Assembly (NCBI GenBank): GCA_937136455.1
Contig: CAKZOO010000113.1
Location: forward strand, 62,001-126,000
DNA: 64,000 nt
DNA from: an uncultured Flavobacteriaceae bacterium
Lineage (GTDB): Bacteria > Bacteroidota > Bacteroidia > Flavobacteriales > Flavobacteriaceae
Reading direction: 5' to 3'
Positions 37,292 to 45,460 of this stretch are shown here, piece after piece; within the stretch, counting starts at the first letter, position 1; every line of letters starts with the position of its first letter. Below the pieces are notes generated by a model, which ran no database searches, was not told the DNA's origin, and saw only the letters and a program-made list of their open reading frames with translations. A program made the translations under genes and the position numbers.

Positions 37292-37321
37292 ATTTATTTA
37301 TTAAAAATTAAACATTCAATT

Positions 37322-38419
37322 TTAGTGATGTGCTTCTTCGTTGGCAAAACCAAAATACAAAGCAGACAACATCGTGAAAATATACGCCTGTAATGCAGCA
37401 ACTAATAACTCTAGTATTGCTAAGACAAACGATAGTAAAAAGCTTAAGCTAGATCCCAACCAAGAGTGGAAAATAAACATTAAACCGATAATACTCATCA
37501 GTACGATATGCCCCGCTGACATATTCGCCCAAAGACGAATCATAAGAGCAAAAGGCTTGATAATTACTCCTAATAATTCAATAGGAGCTAATAATATTTT
37601 CATTGGAACTGGAACTCCAGGCATCCAGAAGATATGCCCCCAGTAATTTTTGTTTCCTGTTAGGTTCGTAATAAGGAAGGTCAATAAGGCTAATCCAAAA
37701 GTCACCGCAATGTTTCCAGTTACGTTAACTCCTAGTGGCGTCAACCCAAAAAGGTTTAAGAACCACACGAAGAAGAAAATGGTAAGCAAGTAGCTCATGT
37801 ACTTCTTGTAGTTAGGTCCGATGTTAGGTTCTGCGATATCATCGCGAATATACAATACGATGGGTTCAAAGATTCGAGCAAAACCAGTAGGAATTCCTTT
37901 GTTCTTAGCGTAAGACTTTGCAAGAGAAGAAAACAACCAGAACATCAACAATCCTGTAAGAAGCATCATCACAACACTCTTAGTGATTGAAAAGTCATTC
38001 ATTATTTTGTGATAAGCGTGGTGATCGTGCTCTAAGGCATCTTTCATTTGATCAATACTAACACCAGCTTCTCCCTTGTAAATTTTTCCGTGAATTAAAG
38101 CGTAGTAGTTTCCGTTCACCTCAGCGATTGATTCTCCGTGCTGTAATTTAGAAGATGAAAACACTTGAAGTCCGTTATCCCATAAAATCACAGGAAGAGG
38201 AAGCCCAATGTATACGTGCTCATGCTCACTGTTAGTGTATGAATAAAGTGAGAAATCGTAAGAATCCTGTAAGTGATGTTGGATGTATTCATTGATCTCT
38301 GTCTTGAGATCTTTTTCTCCTTCAGAGGAATCACTACTCGTTGTTGCGGTGGCGAAACTAATACTTGCAAAAAATACTAGAGCAAGACTAAAAAACTTCA
38401 TATTAAGCGCTTTCGACAT
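37322..38419 (-). CDS. atpB: ATP synthase Fo a subunit with long N-terminal domain
   Basis: The proton-channel stator subunit, 365 residues, clearly longer than the ~270 of E. coli. The C-terminal part has the conserved arginine motif (MIRLWANMSAGHI) and the usual membrane helices. The first ~24 residues look like a signal peptide (MKFFSLALVFFASISFA from the second Met, at 38401). Between about 30 and 145 is a soluble segment, presumably periplasmic. The start could be 38419 or 38401. It is the first gene of the atp operon and is preceded by a candidate promoter and two DnaA boxes. Confidence 0.96.
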   Translation of the reverse strand: MSKALNMKFFSLALVFFASISFATATTSSDSSEGEKDLKTEINEYIQHHLQDSYDFSLYSYTNSEHEHVYIGLPLPVILWDNGLQVFSSSKLQHGESIAEVNGNYYALIHGKIYKGEAGVSIDQMKDALEHDHHAYHKIMNDFSITKSVVMMLLTGLLMFWLFSSLAKSYAKNKGIPTGFARIFEPIVLYIRDDIAEPNIGPNYKKYMSYLLTIFFFVWFLNLFGLTPLGVNVTGNIAVTFGLALLTFLITNLTGNKNYWGHIFWMPGVPVPMKILLAPIELLGVIIKPFALMIRLWANMSAGHIVLMSIIGLMFIFHSWLGSSLSFLLSFVLAILELLVAALQAYIFTMLSALYFGFANEEAHH

Positions 38420-38450
38420 TTGTAAATTTTAATTCACTTAAAAAACGCTG

Positions 38451-38458
38451 CAAATGTA
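38451..38458 (-). promoter_or_regulatory. atpBEFHAG promoter -7 element
   Basis: On the minus strand TACATTTG is a perfect TAnnTTTG box, 31 bases upstream of the atpB ATG. The -33 position is a T-run (TTTT) instead of TTTG. The two DnaA boxes at 38489-38508 start 30 bases upstream of this box, so they flank the expected -33 region. Confidence 0.6.
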
Positions 38459-38488
38459 AGTTATTTCGTTAAATTAAAAAAAGTCTAT

Positions 38489-38508
38489 TGTGGATAATTT
38501 GTGGATAA
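38489..38508 (-). promoter_or_regulatory. Two tandem perfect DnaA boxes
   Basis: TGTGGATAA occurs at 38489-38497 and again at 38500-38508. On the minus strand both read TTATCCACA, the consensus DnaA box. They have the same orientation and are 11 bases apart start to start, one helical turn. They lie in the 100-base AT-rich gap between DUF6168 and atpB, just upstream of the atpB promoter. They may regulate atp transcription through DnaA or mark an origin-type element. Confidence 0.75.
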
Positions 38509-38519
38509 AATACTAGCGC

Positions 38520-38927
38520 TTAGTTGTCTTGAGATTGGTTCCCCTTGTTTAATAGCTTTGAAACGTAGAGAGACTCCGTGATAAGGCTGATAAGGTAGGG
38601 GATAAAAAACACCAAAAAGGCCTTCGTTTTAGGAAGCTCATAGTGACTGTAATAAGGCTTTAAAAGCGTAAAATAAAAGGCAAATTTTAAGAGGGATCCC
38701 GCCAAAAACAAAAAACCGACCTGACTAAAGTATTTTTTTTGAAATTTAAAGATCGCAAAAACGATCAAAGTTGTCATTGCCAATAGTCCTAAATAGGTCA
38801 CTGCCAATAAATTGGTTGCAAAGCTTTCATCAATTGACTTTAGAACAACAAAGTGAATTACAAAGCTTACCACAAGCGACAAAAACAACACTAGGATAAA
38901 TCGATAAAAAAAGTGCTTGGAGGTCAA
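38520..38927 (-). CDS. DUF6168 family membrane protein
   Basis: A 135-residue integral membrane protein with four likely helices (about 8-30, 40-60, 68-90, 103-122). It matches the DUF6168 pattern seen next to atp genes in Flavobacteriia. The start is TTG at 38927, overlapping the atpZ stop as TTGA; no ATG exists before the first helix. Placed where other bacteria have atpI, it may be an assembly or ion-handling helper for Fo. That role is inferred from position only. Confidence 0.75.
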   Translation of the reverse strand: MTSKHFFYRFILVLFLSLVVSFVIHFVVLKSIDESFATNLLAVTYLGLLAMTTLIVFAIFKFQKKYFSQVGFLFLAGSLLKFAFYFTLLKPYYSHYELPKTKAFLVFFIPYLISLITESLYVSKLLNKGNQSQDN

Positions 38928-39151
38928 TTCTTAATTTTTTTTGTTTGATTGATGACAAACCACATGGCAATGATGATTCCAAGGAGGGTAAATACAATGA
39001 GCCCAGGTCTTCCTTCAAATTCAAAATAGGTGTCTACCCATTTTCCGATCTGCACCATAAAGTAAATAATGGCTCCCATCTGTATGGCAATAGCCGATAA
39101 GAGTCCAAAATTTCTGAGGTTGTTATTACGAGGCTTCTTGGGCGAGGTCAT
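38924..39151 (-). CDS. atpZ: AtpZ/AtpI family protein
   Basis: A 75-residue protein with two membrane helices (about 15-37 and 46-67) joined by a short loop (KWVDTYFEFEGRPG). This is the AtpZ/AtpI layout; such proteins help assemble the c ring or import magnesium or calcium for the ATP synthase. It overlaps the bactofilin gene by 26 bases and the DUF6168 gene by 4 bases, so all are translated together just upstream of atpB. Confidence 0.88.
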   Translation of the reverse strand: MTSPKKPRNNNLRNFGLLSAIAIQMGAIIYFMVQIGKWVDTYFEFEGRPGLIVFTLLGIIIAMWFVINQTKKIKN

Positions 39152-39545
39152 CTTTACGTTCTGGTTTCAAACTCGATACTCCTTTGGGTTTCATGCTGCA
39201 CTCTGCTTCAAAAAGAGCCCCAGGTGCTATGGCTAATTTAGTGGTTTGAACCTTTCCTTCAACAGAAGACTGGGATTGAAGATTGAGTAATTCAGCAACT
39301 TTGATCTCACCTTTAAAACTTCCTTCTATATCTGCATTAACACAGTCTACCTGCCCTTCGATAGATCCCGATTTGCCAATAACTACTTTTCCAGAAGTTG
39401 TTAAGCTCCCCTCGAGTCTTCCCTCAATTCTAAAATCGTCTTTGGATACGATTGTTCCTTTGATTGTGGTTTCCTTTTCAATTCTATTGGGCTGCGATCT
39501 CATATCAGAAGAAGCGCTCGCTTTTTTGTTGTTGTCTGCAAACAT
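39126..39545 (-). CDS. Bactofilin (polymer-forming cytoskeletal protein)
   Basis: A 139-residue bactofilin. Residues about 22-110 form the right-handed beta-helix repeats (IEGRLEGSLTTSGKVVIGKS and GSIEGQVDCVNADIEGSFKG), with short flexible ends. Bactofilins assemble without nucleotides into filaments near the membrane and organise wall enzymes, polarity or motility. It lies 2 bases after the sprE-like gene and overlaps atpZ, so it is coupled to both a gliding/secretion protein and ATP-synthase genes. Confidence 0.94.
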   Translation of the reverse strand: MFADNNKKASASSDMRSQPNRIEKETTIKGTIVSKDDFRIEGRLEGSLTTSGKVVIGKSGSIEGQVDCVNADIEGSFKGEIKVAELLNLQSQSSVEGKVQTTKLAIAPGALFEAECSMKPKGVSSLKPERKDDLAQEAS

Positions 39546-39547
39546 AG

Positions 39548-42109
39548 TTATCGTTTTAATGCTTTGTGTTCTTCGCTATAGGCTTTTAAGTTCTTGTAAA
39601 GCTGTACGGTTCTATAGTGGGATGCTAAAATTACAAAAAACTCTCCATTCTCAAAGGTAGGATCTTTAAAAATTGGGTTTTTTGAAAATCTAACCGTCTC
39701 AATTTGAGTCGGAAAGCCGTGAACGACATACACATCTTGAACAGGAGAATAAGATTCTTTTGAATAGCGAAGATGGGATAAATCGTCTTTGAACAAAGAG
39801 CGAATTCTTTGACCAATAATCGAGTCGTTAGTCGCTTGTTTGCTGTTAACCCAAATAGCGAGTTTCCAATGATCACTATCGAGTGGATCCCCAAATTTAG
39901 GAGCTCCTACGGTGGCATTGGCCTTGGTTAGAAATTCAACAGCCTTTTCTGCTGCACTCGATGATGGAAAATCTTTTACTAATTGTTCCATCGCTCTTTT
40001 ATAAGCTACAAACCCCTCAGATCGGCCAATAGAAAGTGCTTTTAGATTCGTCCATTTCCCAGATTCTTCAATATCTGTTGTTCGTCCTAAAACCTCGTTA
40101 ACTGCTTGAATAACGGAATCGTACTTTTGATTTTTAAAGGATTGATAGACTTTTTGATACTGTTTATCAAACTCAGAGTCTGATAAGAGTTGTGCTTTAG
40201 AAGGATCCTTTAATACTTGAGCATAAACAGATTCAGGATAACTTCTGATAATTTTATTCTTGACCTGATCAGCTTTTTGATTGTCATTTAGCAGTTCATA
40301 GGTTTTGTACATAGCGTACAAAGAAGGAATGCAGATGGATTCTGACTGGGTGTACAAACTCGATATCATCAAGTTTTTTAACGCTAAGTCGTATAGCTCA
40401 AAGCTTTCCTTATAGATCGTACCAAGTCTAAAATGAGCGTAGTTTTTCTCTCTTTTAAGACTGTCGATGGTTTTCTCCTCGGTTGGGAGTTGACTCAGAT
40501 AAAATTCAGGATCAAATTTCGAAGAACGTTCCTTTAGTTGTTCTTGAACTTGCTCGCTTGCTACAGACTGTTCTTGATCTACAACTTTGACCTGTTTGGT
40601 TTTTTGTTCTGATCTCCAGTTATCTGCTAAAGCTCGATCTCCCCATTGTTGTCTAAAAGCCTTTTGGCCCCTCTCGATCATGGCAGGGTTGTAAAAGTAA
40701 AAGCTTCCTCTAGTTGAAATAGGGTTAGAATAAGCCTCGTTAGCCTTCTTTTCTTTAGCCTCTTTTTCTTCTTCTTGAAGTTGTTCTTTTTTCGCTTCCT
40801 GAAGCTGAAGGGTTTGAATGTGTTTTTCAATCTCTTCGATTTGACGTTCTCTTGGAGCAGCTGCCAATTCTAAAACAGAATCAATCATTGCAACCTTAGT
40901 TTCGTAGAGTGCTACGTCCTCTAATTTAAGTGAACGCTTTTGAATCGCTCTGAATTTTTCAGAGGGGTTGACCAAATAAGGTAGCAAACTGTCGTAATAG
41001 GTGTGAGCTGAAACGTACTCATTGTTGTCAAAATAGTGATCTGCTAATAGCTCATAGCTCATCGCAGTCAGGGTTGGATCATTCTTATTAGCTCGCAGCG
41101 ACTTATTGATATATGCTACTCCCAAGCTATCCATTTCTTCTTCCAAATACACGACTCCTTGTTGATAGTGAATCACGTCTAAATACTCTTGATTTTGCCA
41201 ATTTTTGACCAATTCTGATAGTTCTAATAAGTGCTCCGTCTGTTCCGCCTTGTTGAGGTTTGCAAAACGAAGCGTTCGAAGCTTGGAGTGAACCCAAAAA
41301 GCTCTTGGAGCTCTTCTGCCCTGTTCGACGATCTGCTGAAAATGATCTTGAGCCTTCTCTAAATCCCCACTCGAAGTAAAGAGTTGTCCAAGAATAAAAT
41401 GATAACGAGCGCGTTCTACATTTTTACGAGTCGCTCCAACCGCTATGGTTAATTTGTCGATAGCTTGGGCAATGGAGTCTGTATTCATATAGGCCTGAGC
41501 CATAGTAGCATTGGCATCTGCCAATTCTTGATCTTTAAGTTCCCGATACTTCATCAATCGCTTGAGGTTTTCAATGGCAATGACCTCATTTCCCAAACGA
41601 ATATTGGTGCGTTCTTTCCAAATACGCACCTTATTTAAACGATTGGTTGCCGGATGCTTTTTAATGATATAACTAAAGGCTTCGTAAGCCGGAACAAAGC
41701 GTTGATCGAAATAACGAGCTTTCCCTAGGAGCAAATAGGCCTCAATCATTTGAGCATTGGCTTCCTGATCTTCTATCATCATTCCATGCTTTTTAATAGC
41801 TTTGACGGCCTTCTCTTCGGCGATAGCAAAAGGAGAATCTTCATCGGAATCAAATTTGAACACATACTGTTGATCCACTTCTAATCGTTCTATAGGTAAA
41901 AGCTTCCAAAAGTCTTCACGATAACCTGATTGAAGTGTGTTCCAGTTCTCATTAAAAGATTCATTTCCGTTAAAAACAACATTGTATTTGGTGTTGAGTT
42001 TATGCCACTCTCTATTGATCAATCGATCTCTAGAAGTAGAGCACGATGAGATCGTTAGTACACTTATTAGAAGTGAAAACCAAACAATAAAGAATCTGTA
42101 TTTAATCAT
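39548..42109 (-). CDS. sprE: SprE/PorW-type TPR lipoprotein of gliding and type IX secretion
   Basis: An 853-residue lipoprotein with a lipobox cysteine at residue 23 (LTISSCSTSRD). Many TPR-like repeats run from about 115 to 370, then a glutamate/lysine-rich coiled segment (about 430-465) and further repeats. The features NREWHKLNTKYNVVFNGNES near the N-terminus and the overall layout match SprE of Flavobacterium and PorW of Porphyromonas, needed for type IX secretion and gliding. I am fairly sure of the family. It starts the operon sprE-bactofilin-atpZ-DUF6168. Confidence 0.88.
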   Translation of the reverse strand: MIKYRFFIVWFSLLISVLTISSCSTSRDRLINREWHKLNTKYNVVFNGNESFNENWNTLQSGYREDFWKLLPIERLEVDQQYVFKFDSDEDSPFAIAEEKAVKAIKKHGMMIEDQEANAQMIEAYLLLGKARYFDQRFVPAYEAFSYIIKKHPATNRLNKVRIWKERTNIRLGNEVIAIENLKRLMKYRELKDQELADANATMAQAYMNTDSIAQAIDKLTIAVGATRKNVERARYHFILGQLFTSSGDLEKAQDHFQQIVEQGRRAPRAFWVHSKLRTLRFANLNKAEQTEHLLELSELVKNWQNQEYLDVIHYQQGVVYLEEEMDSLGVAYINKSLRANKNDPTLTAMSYELLADHYFDNNEYVSAHTYYDSLLPYLVNPSEKFRAIQKRSLKLEDVALYETKVAMIDSVLELAAAPRERQIEEIEKHIQTLQLQEAKKEQLQEEEKEAKEKKANEAYSNPISTRGSFYFYNPAMIERGQKAFRQQWGDRALADNWRSEQKTKQVKVVDQEQSVASEQVQEQLKERSSKFDPEFYLSQLPTEEKTIDSLKREKNYAHFRLGTIYKESFELYDLALKNLMISSLYTQSESICIPSLYAMYKTYELLNDNQKADQVKNKIIRSYPESVYAQVLKDPSKAQLLSDSEFDKQYQKVYQSFKNQKYDSVIQAVNEVLGRTTDIEESGKWTNLKALSIGRSEGFVAYKRAMEQLVKDFPSSSAAEKAVEFLTKANATVGAPKFGDPLDSDHWKLAIWVNSKQATNDSIIGQRIRSLFKDDLSHLRYSKESYSPVQDVYVVHGFPTQIETVRFSKNPIFKDPTFENGEFFVILASHYRTVQLYKNLKAYSEEHKALKR

Positions 42110-42142
42110 AAGTTGTTTCCTGTAGGGAGGATAACACCATTT

Positions 42143-42158
42143 TACAATGAATATTGTA
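42143..42158. repeat. Small palindrome upstream of sprE
   Basis: TACAAT / ATTGTA arms with a 4-base centre GAAT, about 34 bases upstream of the sprE ATG and 27 bases after the ABC ATPase stop. Too short to be a terminator; a possible regulator site. Weak evidence. Confidence 0.3.
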
Positions 42159-42184
42159 CAAACTTACAATTTTAAGTGCAGCTT

Positions 42185-42880
42185 TTAGACCGAAAAGTAC
42201 GTCTCTAATTCTCTAAGGGTTTCTTCAGAGGTTTTGAGGTCTTTAACGACAACTCCCTTGTTGAGCACTACAATGCGTTCGCAAACCTCGGTGATATGGG
42301 TGAGATCGTGAGATGAAATCAGCAGTGTTGTCACACCGTCTAAATGAACCTCCTTGAGGTAATTCTTGAGTCGAATCTGAGTTGTGGGATCTAAATTTGC
42401 AAAGGGTTCGTCAAGAATGACTAATTCTGGAGATCCAAGAAAAGCAGCAGCTATACCCACTTTTTTTTGATTCCCCTTAGAAAGATCTCTGATGTATTTT
42501 TTCTGGCCCAAAACTTCATCTCCAAAAAGGGCCTTAAATGGGGTTAATTCTTCTTCAACTCTAGATGCTGAAATTCCTCTTAGGTTTCCCAAAAAATTAA
42601 AGTATTCTTCAGGGGTTAAATACCCTATCACAAAACTCTCATCAATATAGGCTGTTGTATAGGACTTCCAGGCTTCGCTTTGATCTACTCTTGTTTCCTT
42701 ACTTAAAATATGACCCGAAGAAGGCTTAATAAGGTCTAATATCAAATTAAACAAGGTTGTTTTCCCGGCTCCATTATTGCCGACCAAACCAAAACACTCC
42801 CCTTTTGGGATGCTTAGTTCTTCAATGTTTAAAACGGTATTCCCACCGTACTTTTTGGACAAATCAACTGCTTGTATCAT
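42185..42880 (-). CDS. ABC transporter ATP-binding protein
   Basis: The ATPase of an exporter-type ABC system, 231 residues. Walker A is GNNGAGKT at 34-41, the signature is LSKGNQKKVGIA, and Walker B is LVILDEPFANLDP. It lies 3 bases after a DUF5687 membrane protein, its likely partner. The substrate is unknown. Confidence 0.95.
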   Translation of the reverse strand: MIQAVDLSKKYGGNTVLNIEELSIPKGECFGLVGNNGAGKTTLFNLILDLIKPSSGHILSKETRVDQSEAWKSYTTAYIDESFVIGYLTPEEYFNFLGNLRGISASRVEEELTPFKALFGDEVLGQKKYIRDLSKGNQKKVGIAAAFLGSPELVILDEPFANLDPTTQIRLKNYLKEVHLDGVTTLLISSHDLTHITEVCERIVVLNKGVVVKDLKTSEETLRELETYFSV

Positions 42881-42883
42881 TTC

Positions 42884-44359
42884 TTAATTTTTAGTGTATG
42901 AGGCCATGGTGTCGTATTTTTCTCTTTTGTAGAGTTTGACTAAAGCATCGAGAATTTTATTGTGAAACAAAAGGCCTAAAAGGCTTACTGATATTAATAG
43001 GGTTATTCCAAACCAATTCCCTACCGTATAGTAGCCTAAAGCATAGACTCCTAGTGGAAATAAAATCTTTGGCAAACTGAGCAGCATGGTTTTGGTGTTC
43101 ATTGCCTGGGTGTCTCCAAAGGGCTTTTTTCCCGATGTTAGATCCACTGGAACTTTGACAAAGGCTCCAGAAAAAATGACCAAATAGGCATTGAGGCCGA
43201 GGTTGAAAAACCCTCCTGCCAAAATATATCCAAACGCTTCGAAACTGATAAAGAGATAGAAACTCGAGAGAATAGTGCTGAGAATTACGGCAAAAACCAC
43301 AAGAGCCCATTTGGACTTTAAATAATCTTTATAAGACAAATTCTGGGTCATTAAAAGGGGGTAATAAGCAGAATCCCAGCTTGGAACATAGGAGCCAAAC
43401 ATAAAAAGAAACCCTCCTGTTACAAAGATTCCCGCAAACATTTTCATCACAGGAGCTTCATAGGCCTCTATGCTATTGGTATAAAACAATAAACCGTAAA
43501 ATAAAAAAGCTACACCTGCAATCACCGCTTGTTTGGGTCGTTTGTTGCGAACAATCATTCGCATATCATTGGTTAATAGATTTCCTAAAGATCCTAATCG
43601 CTTTAGGAAATCAAAATCGATATTGCGAACCGATTCTTCTTTCTGTGCCAATCCGCTGTCTAAAAACATATGGTTGGTAAAAAAATGAACTGCACGATAA
43701 CGCATTAAAAACAACAATGCAATGGGTGCTATTATATAGAGGGGCTGTTGGTAGAGTGCGTCAAAAAATGGTGCTGTAAAAAGCGTAATATCAAAATACC
43801 CCATATAGTGACTCACCGCTAATACTATATAAATCAATGAAGCTATATACAGGGTTCGATCACTTGAATTGACAAAAACATTGAGATAATTGGAAGACAA
43901 AATCAACATAAAAACTCCTAAAAACCATGAAAGCACACCAAAAATAGAATAATCGTGAGCGATCAAAACCACTGAAAAGGGAACCAAAAAGAACAGGTGG
44001 ATGATGTTAAAAAAAGAGAAGCTCGATTTTAACAATGAAAATCTAATGATTTGATTCTTATTCAGAGGCGTTAATAGTAACTGCTTAATTCGAGTTATCG
44101 GCATCTTTTGCATACTGTAACGCATAAAGAGATCAGCTGCTAAATAATAAATCATAAACTTATTGACCCAAACAAGAGGATCAGCAGCACCTGCATCCTC
44201 GGCGATAAAGAATACACCCACCCCTATTGCCAAAAAGATTGCGATAAAATAAAGAGCCACAAGGCCCATAAGAATTTTAATGGCGAGGTTGGTTTCAAAA
44301 GTAGGAGAACGTTTAAAAGCGTTCCATTCTAAATAGAGAAATTGCCGGATGGTTTTCAT
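42884..44359 (-). CDS. DUF5687 family ABC-type membrane protein
   Basis: A 491-residue integral membrane protein with about 11-12 helices and a cytoplasmic loop that holds a charged stretch (LTNDMRMIVRNKRPKQ near 263). It matches the DUF5687 family, which in Bacteroidetes is paired with ABC ATPases. With the downstream ATPase it forms a probable exporter. The substrate is unknown. Confidence 0.9.
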   Translation of the reverse strand: MKTIRQFLYLEWNAFKRSPTFETNLAIKILMGLVALYFIAIFLAIGVGVFFIAEDAGAADPLVWVNKFMIYYLAADLFMRYSMQKMPITRIKQLLLTPLNKNQIIRFSLLKSSFSFFNIIHLFFLVPFSVVLIAHDYSIFGVLSWFLGVFMLILSSNYLNVFVNSSDRTLYIASLIYIVLAVSHYMGYFDITLFTAPFFDALYQQPLYIIAPIALLFLMRYRAVHFFTNHMFLDSGLAQKEESVRNIDFDFLKRLGSLGNLLTNDMRMIVRNKRPKQAVIAGVAFLFYGLLFYTNSIEAYEAPVMKMFAGIFVTGGFLFMFGSYVPSWDSAYYPLLMTQNLSYKDYLKSKWALVVFAVILSTILSSFYLFISFEAFGYILAGGFFNLGLNAYLVIFSGAFVKVPVDLTSGKKPFGDTQAMNTKTMLLSLPKILFPLGVYALGYYTVGNWFGITLLISVSLLGLLFHNKILDALVKLYKREKYDTMASYTKN

Positions 44360-44379
44360 AAGTTTTCTTCTTAATTGCG

Positions 44380-44387
44380 TACTTTTG
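44380..44387 (+). promoter_or_regulatory. -7 promoter element for the ferredoxin reductase gene
   Basis: TACTTTTG matches TAnnTTTG, 17 bases before the ATG at 44405. No -33 TTTG is found at the right distance. Confidence 0.45.
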
Positions 44388-44404
44388 AACTAAAATTTAC
44401 GCTA

Positions 44405-45454
44405 ATGTCTGAATTTTATTCTCTAAAAATAAGTCAAATCGATAAATTAACCGCAAATGCCGTTAATCTAAAGTTAGAACTTCCACAAAACCTTAAAGAT
44501 TCTTACCTGTTTAAGCCGGGTCAATACCTGACTTTAAAAGCAGATATCAATGGCGAATCAGTACGGAGAGCCTATTCGATCTCTGCTGCTCCTTCTGAGG
44601 ATTATCTCAGTGTTGGAATTAAAAAAGTAAACGGAGGCGTCTTCTCTACTTTTGCAGTTGAAAAACTCAAAGAAGGACACCAGATCGATGTCATGACACC
44701 TCTTGGAAGCTTTTTTTGGAACCCAAATTCAAACTCTCAAAATATTGCACTCCTTGCTGCTGGATCAGGAATCACTCCAATGATGAGTATTGCTAAATCT
44801 GTATTGATCTCCAATGACACTTCAAAAGTCTTGTTGGTTTTTGGAAATAAAACAGTAGAAGAAGTGATGTATCGAAATGAACTTTTAGAACTTCAAGAGC
44901 AATATCCTGATCGCTTTTTGCTTGAATGGGTCTACAGTAGAGCTACGGTTCCAAGAGCACAATTTGGAAGAATTGACAAGGGAATCATCAATCACTTTTT
45001 CAAAAACACCTATTCTCATATCGCATTTGACCACTACTTTGTTTGTGGGCCTGAAGATATGATCAACACGAGTCTTTCAACTCTAGAAGCACTAGGTGTC
45101 GACCAGGGTCGTATTCACTTCGAACGATTTGTTAGCAACACTCCTAAAACAGAAACGGCTCCAGTTGGAAATGGCACCGTTCAGGTGAATGTAATTCTTG
45201 ACGAAGTTGAATATCAGTTGAATTGCGATTCAAAAACAGCTCTATTAGATGCCTGTATCAAAGAAAAAATTGATGTGCCCTACTCCTGCCATGGAGGGGT
45301 GTGTAGTACCTGTATCGCAAGAGTCACTAAGGGATCGGCAGTTATGGAAAAAAATGAAATTCTCACCGATTCTGAAATAGAAGAAGGGTTGATTCTCACT
45401 TGCCAAGCACACGCTACCTCCTCAGAAATTGAGTTGGATTACGACGACGTCTAG
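44405..45454 (+). CDS. PaaE-like ferredoxin--NAD(P)H reductase
   Basis: A three-domain oxidoreductase of 349 residues: FAD domain (RRAYSIS near 61-67), NAD domain (LLAAGSGITPMMSI near 113-126) and a C-terminal plant-type [2Fe-2S] ferredoxin domain (cysteines in SCHGGVCSTC, a fourth in LTCQA). This is the arrangement of PaaE, the reductase of phenylacetyl-CoA epoxidase, but no paaABCD genes are here. It may serve a fatty-acid desaturase or other oxygenase. I chose ATG 44405; a TTG at 44375 would overlap the promoter. Confidence 0.93.
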   Translation: MSEFYSLKISQIDKLTANAVNLKLELPQNLKDSYLFKPGQYLTLKADINGESVRRAYSISAAPSEDYLSVGIKKVNGGVFSTFAVEKLKEGHQIDVMTPLGSFFWNPNSNSQNIALLAAGSGITPMMSIAKSVLISNDTSKVLLVFGNKTVEEVMYRNELLELQEQYPDRFLLEWVYSRATVPRAQFGRIDKGIINHFFKNTYSHIAFDHYFVCGPEDMINTSLSTLEALGVDQGRIHFERFVSNTPKTETAPVGNGTVQVNVILDEVEYQLNCDSKTALLDACIKEKIDVPYSCHGGVCSTCIARVTKGSAVMEKNEILTDSEIEEGLILTCQAHATSSEIELDYDDV

Positions 45455-45460
45455 TAAAAA

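Noticed and set aside
39283..39660. 125-residue open frame opposite bactofilin
   Set aside because: Its serine- and leucine-rich look comes from the antisense of the repeated bactofilin strands.
42957..43310. 117-residue open frame in another minus-strand frame inside the DUF5687 gene
   Set aside because: Overlaps a clear membrane protein gene and looks random.
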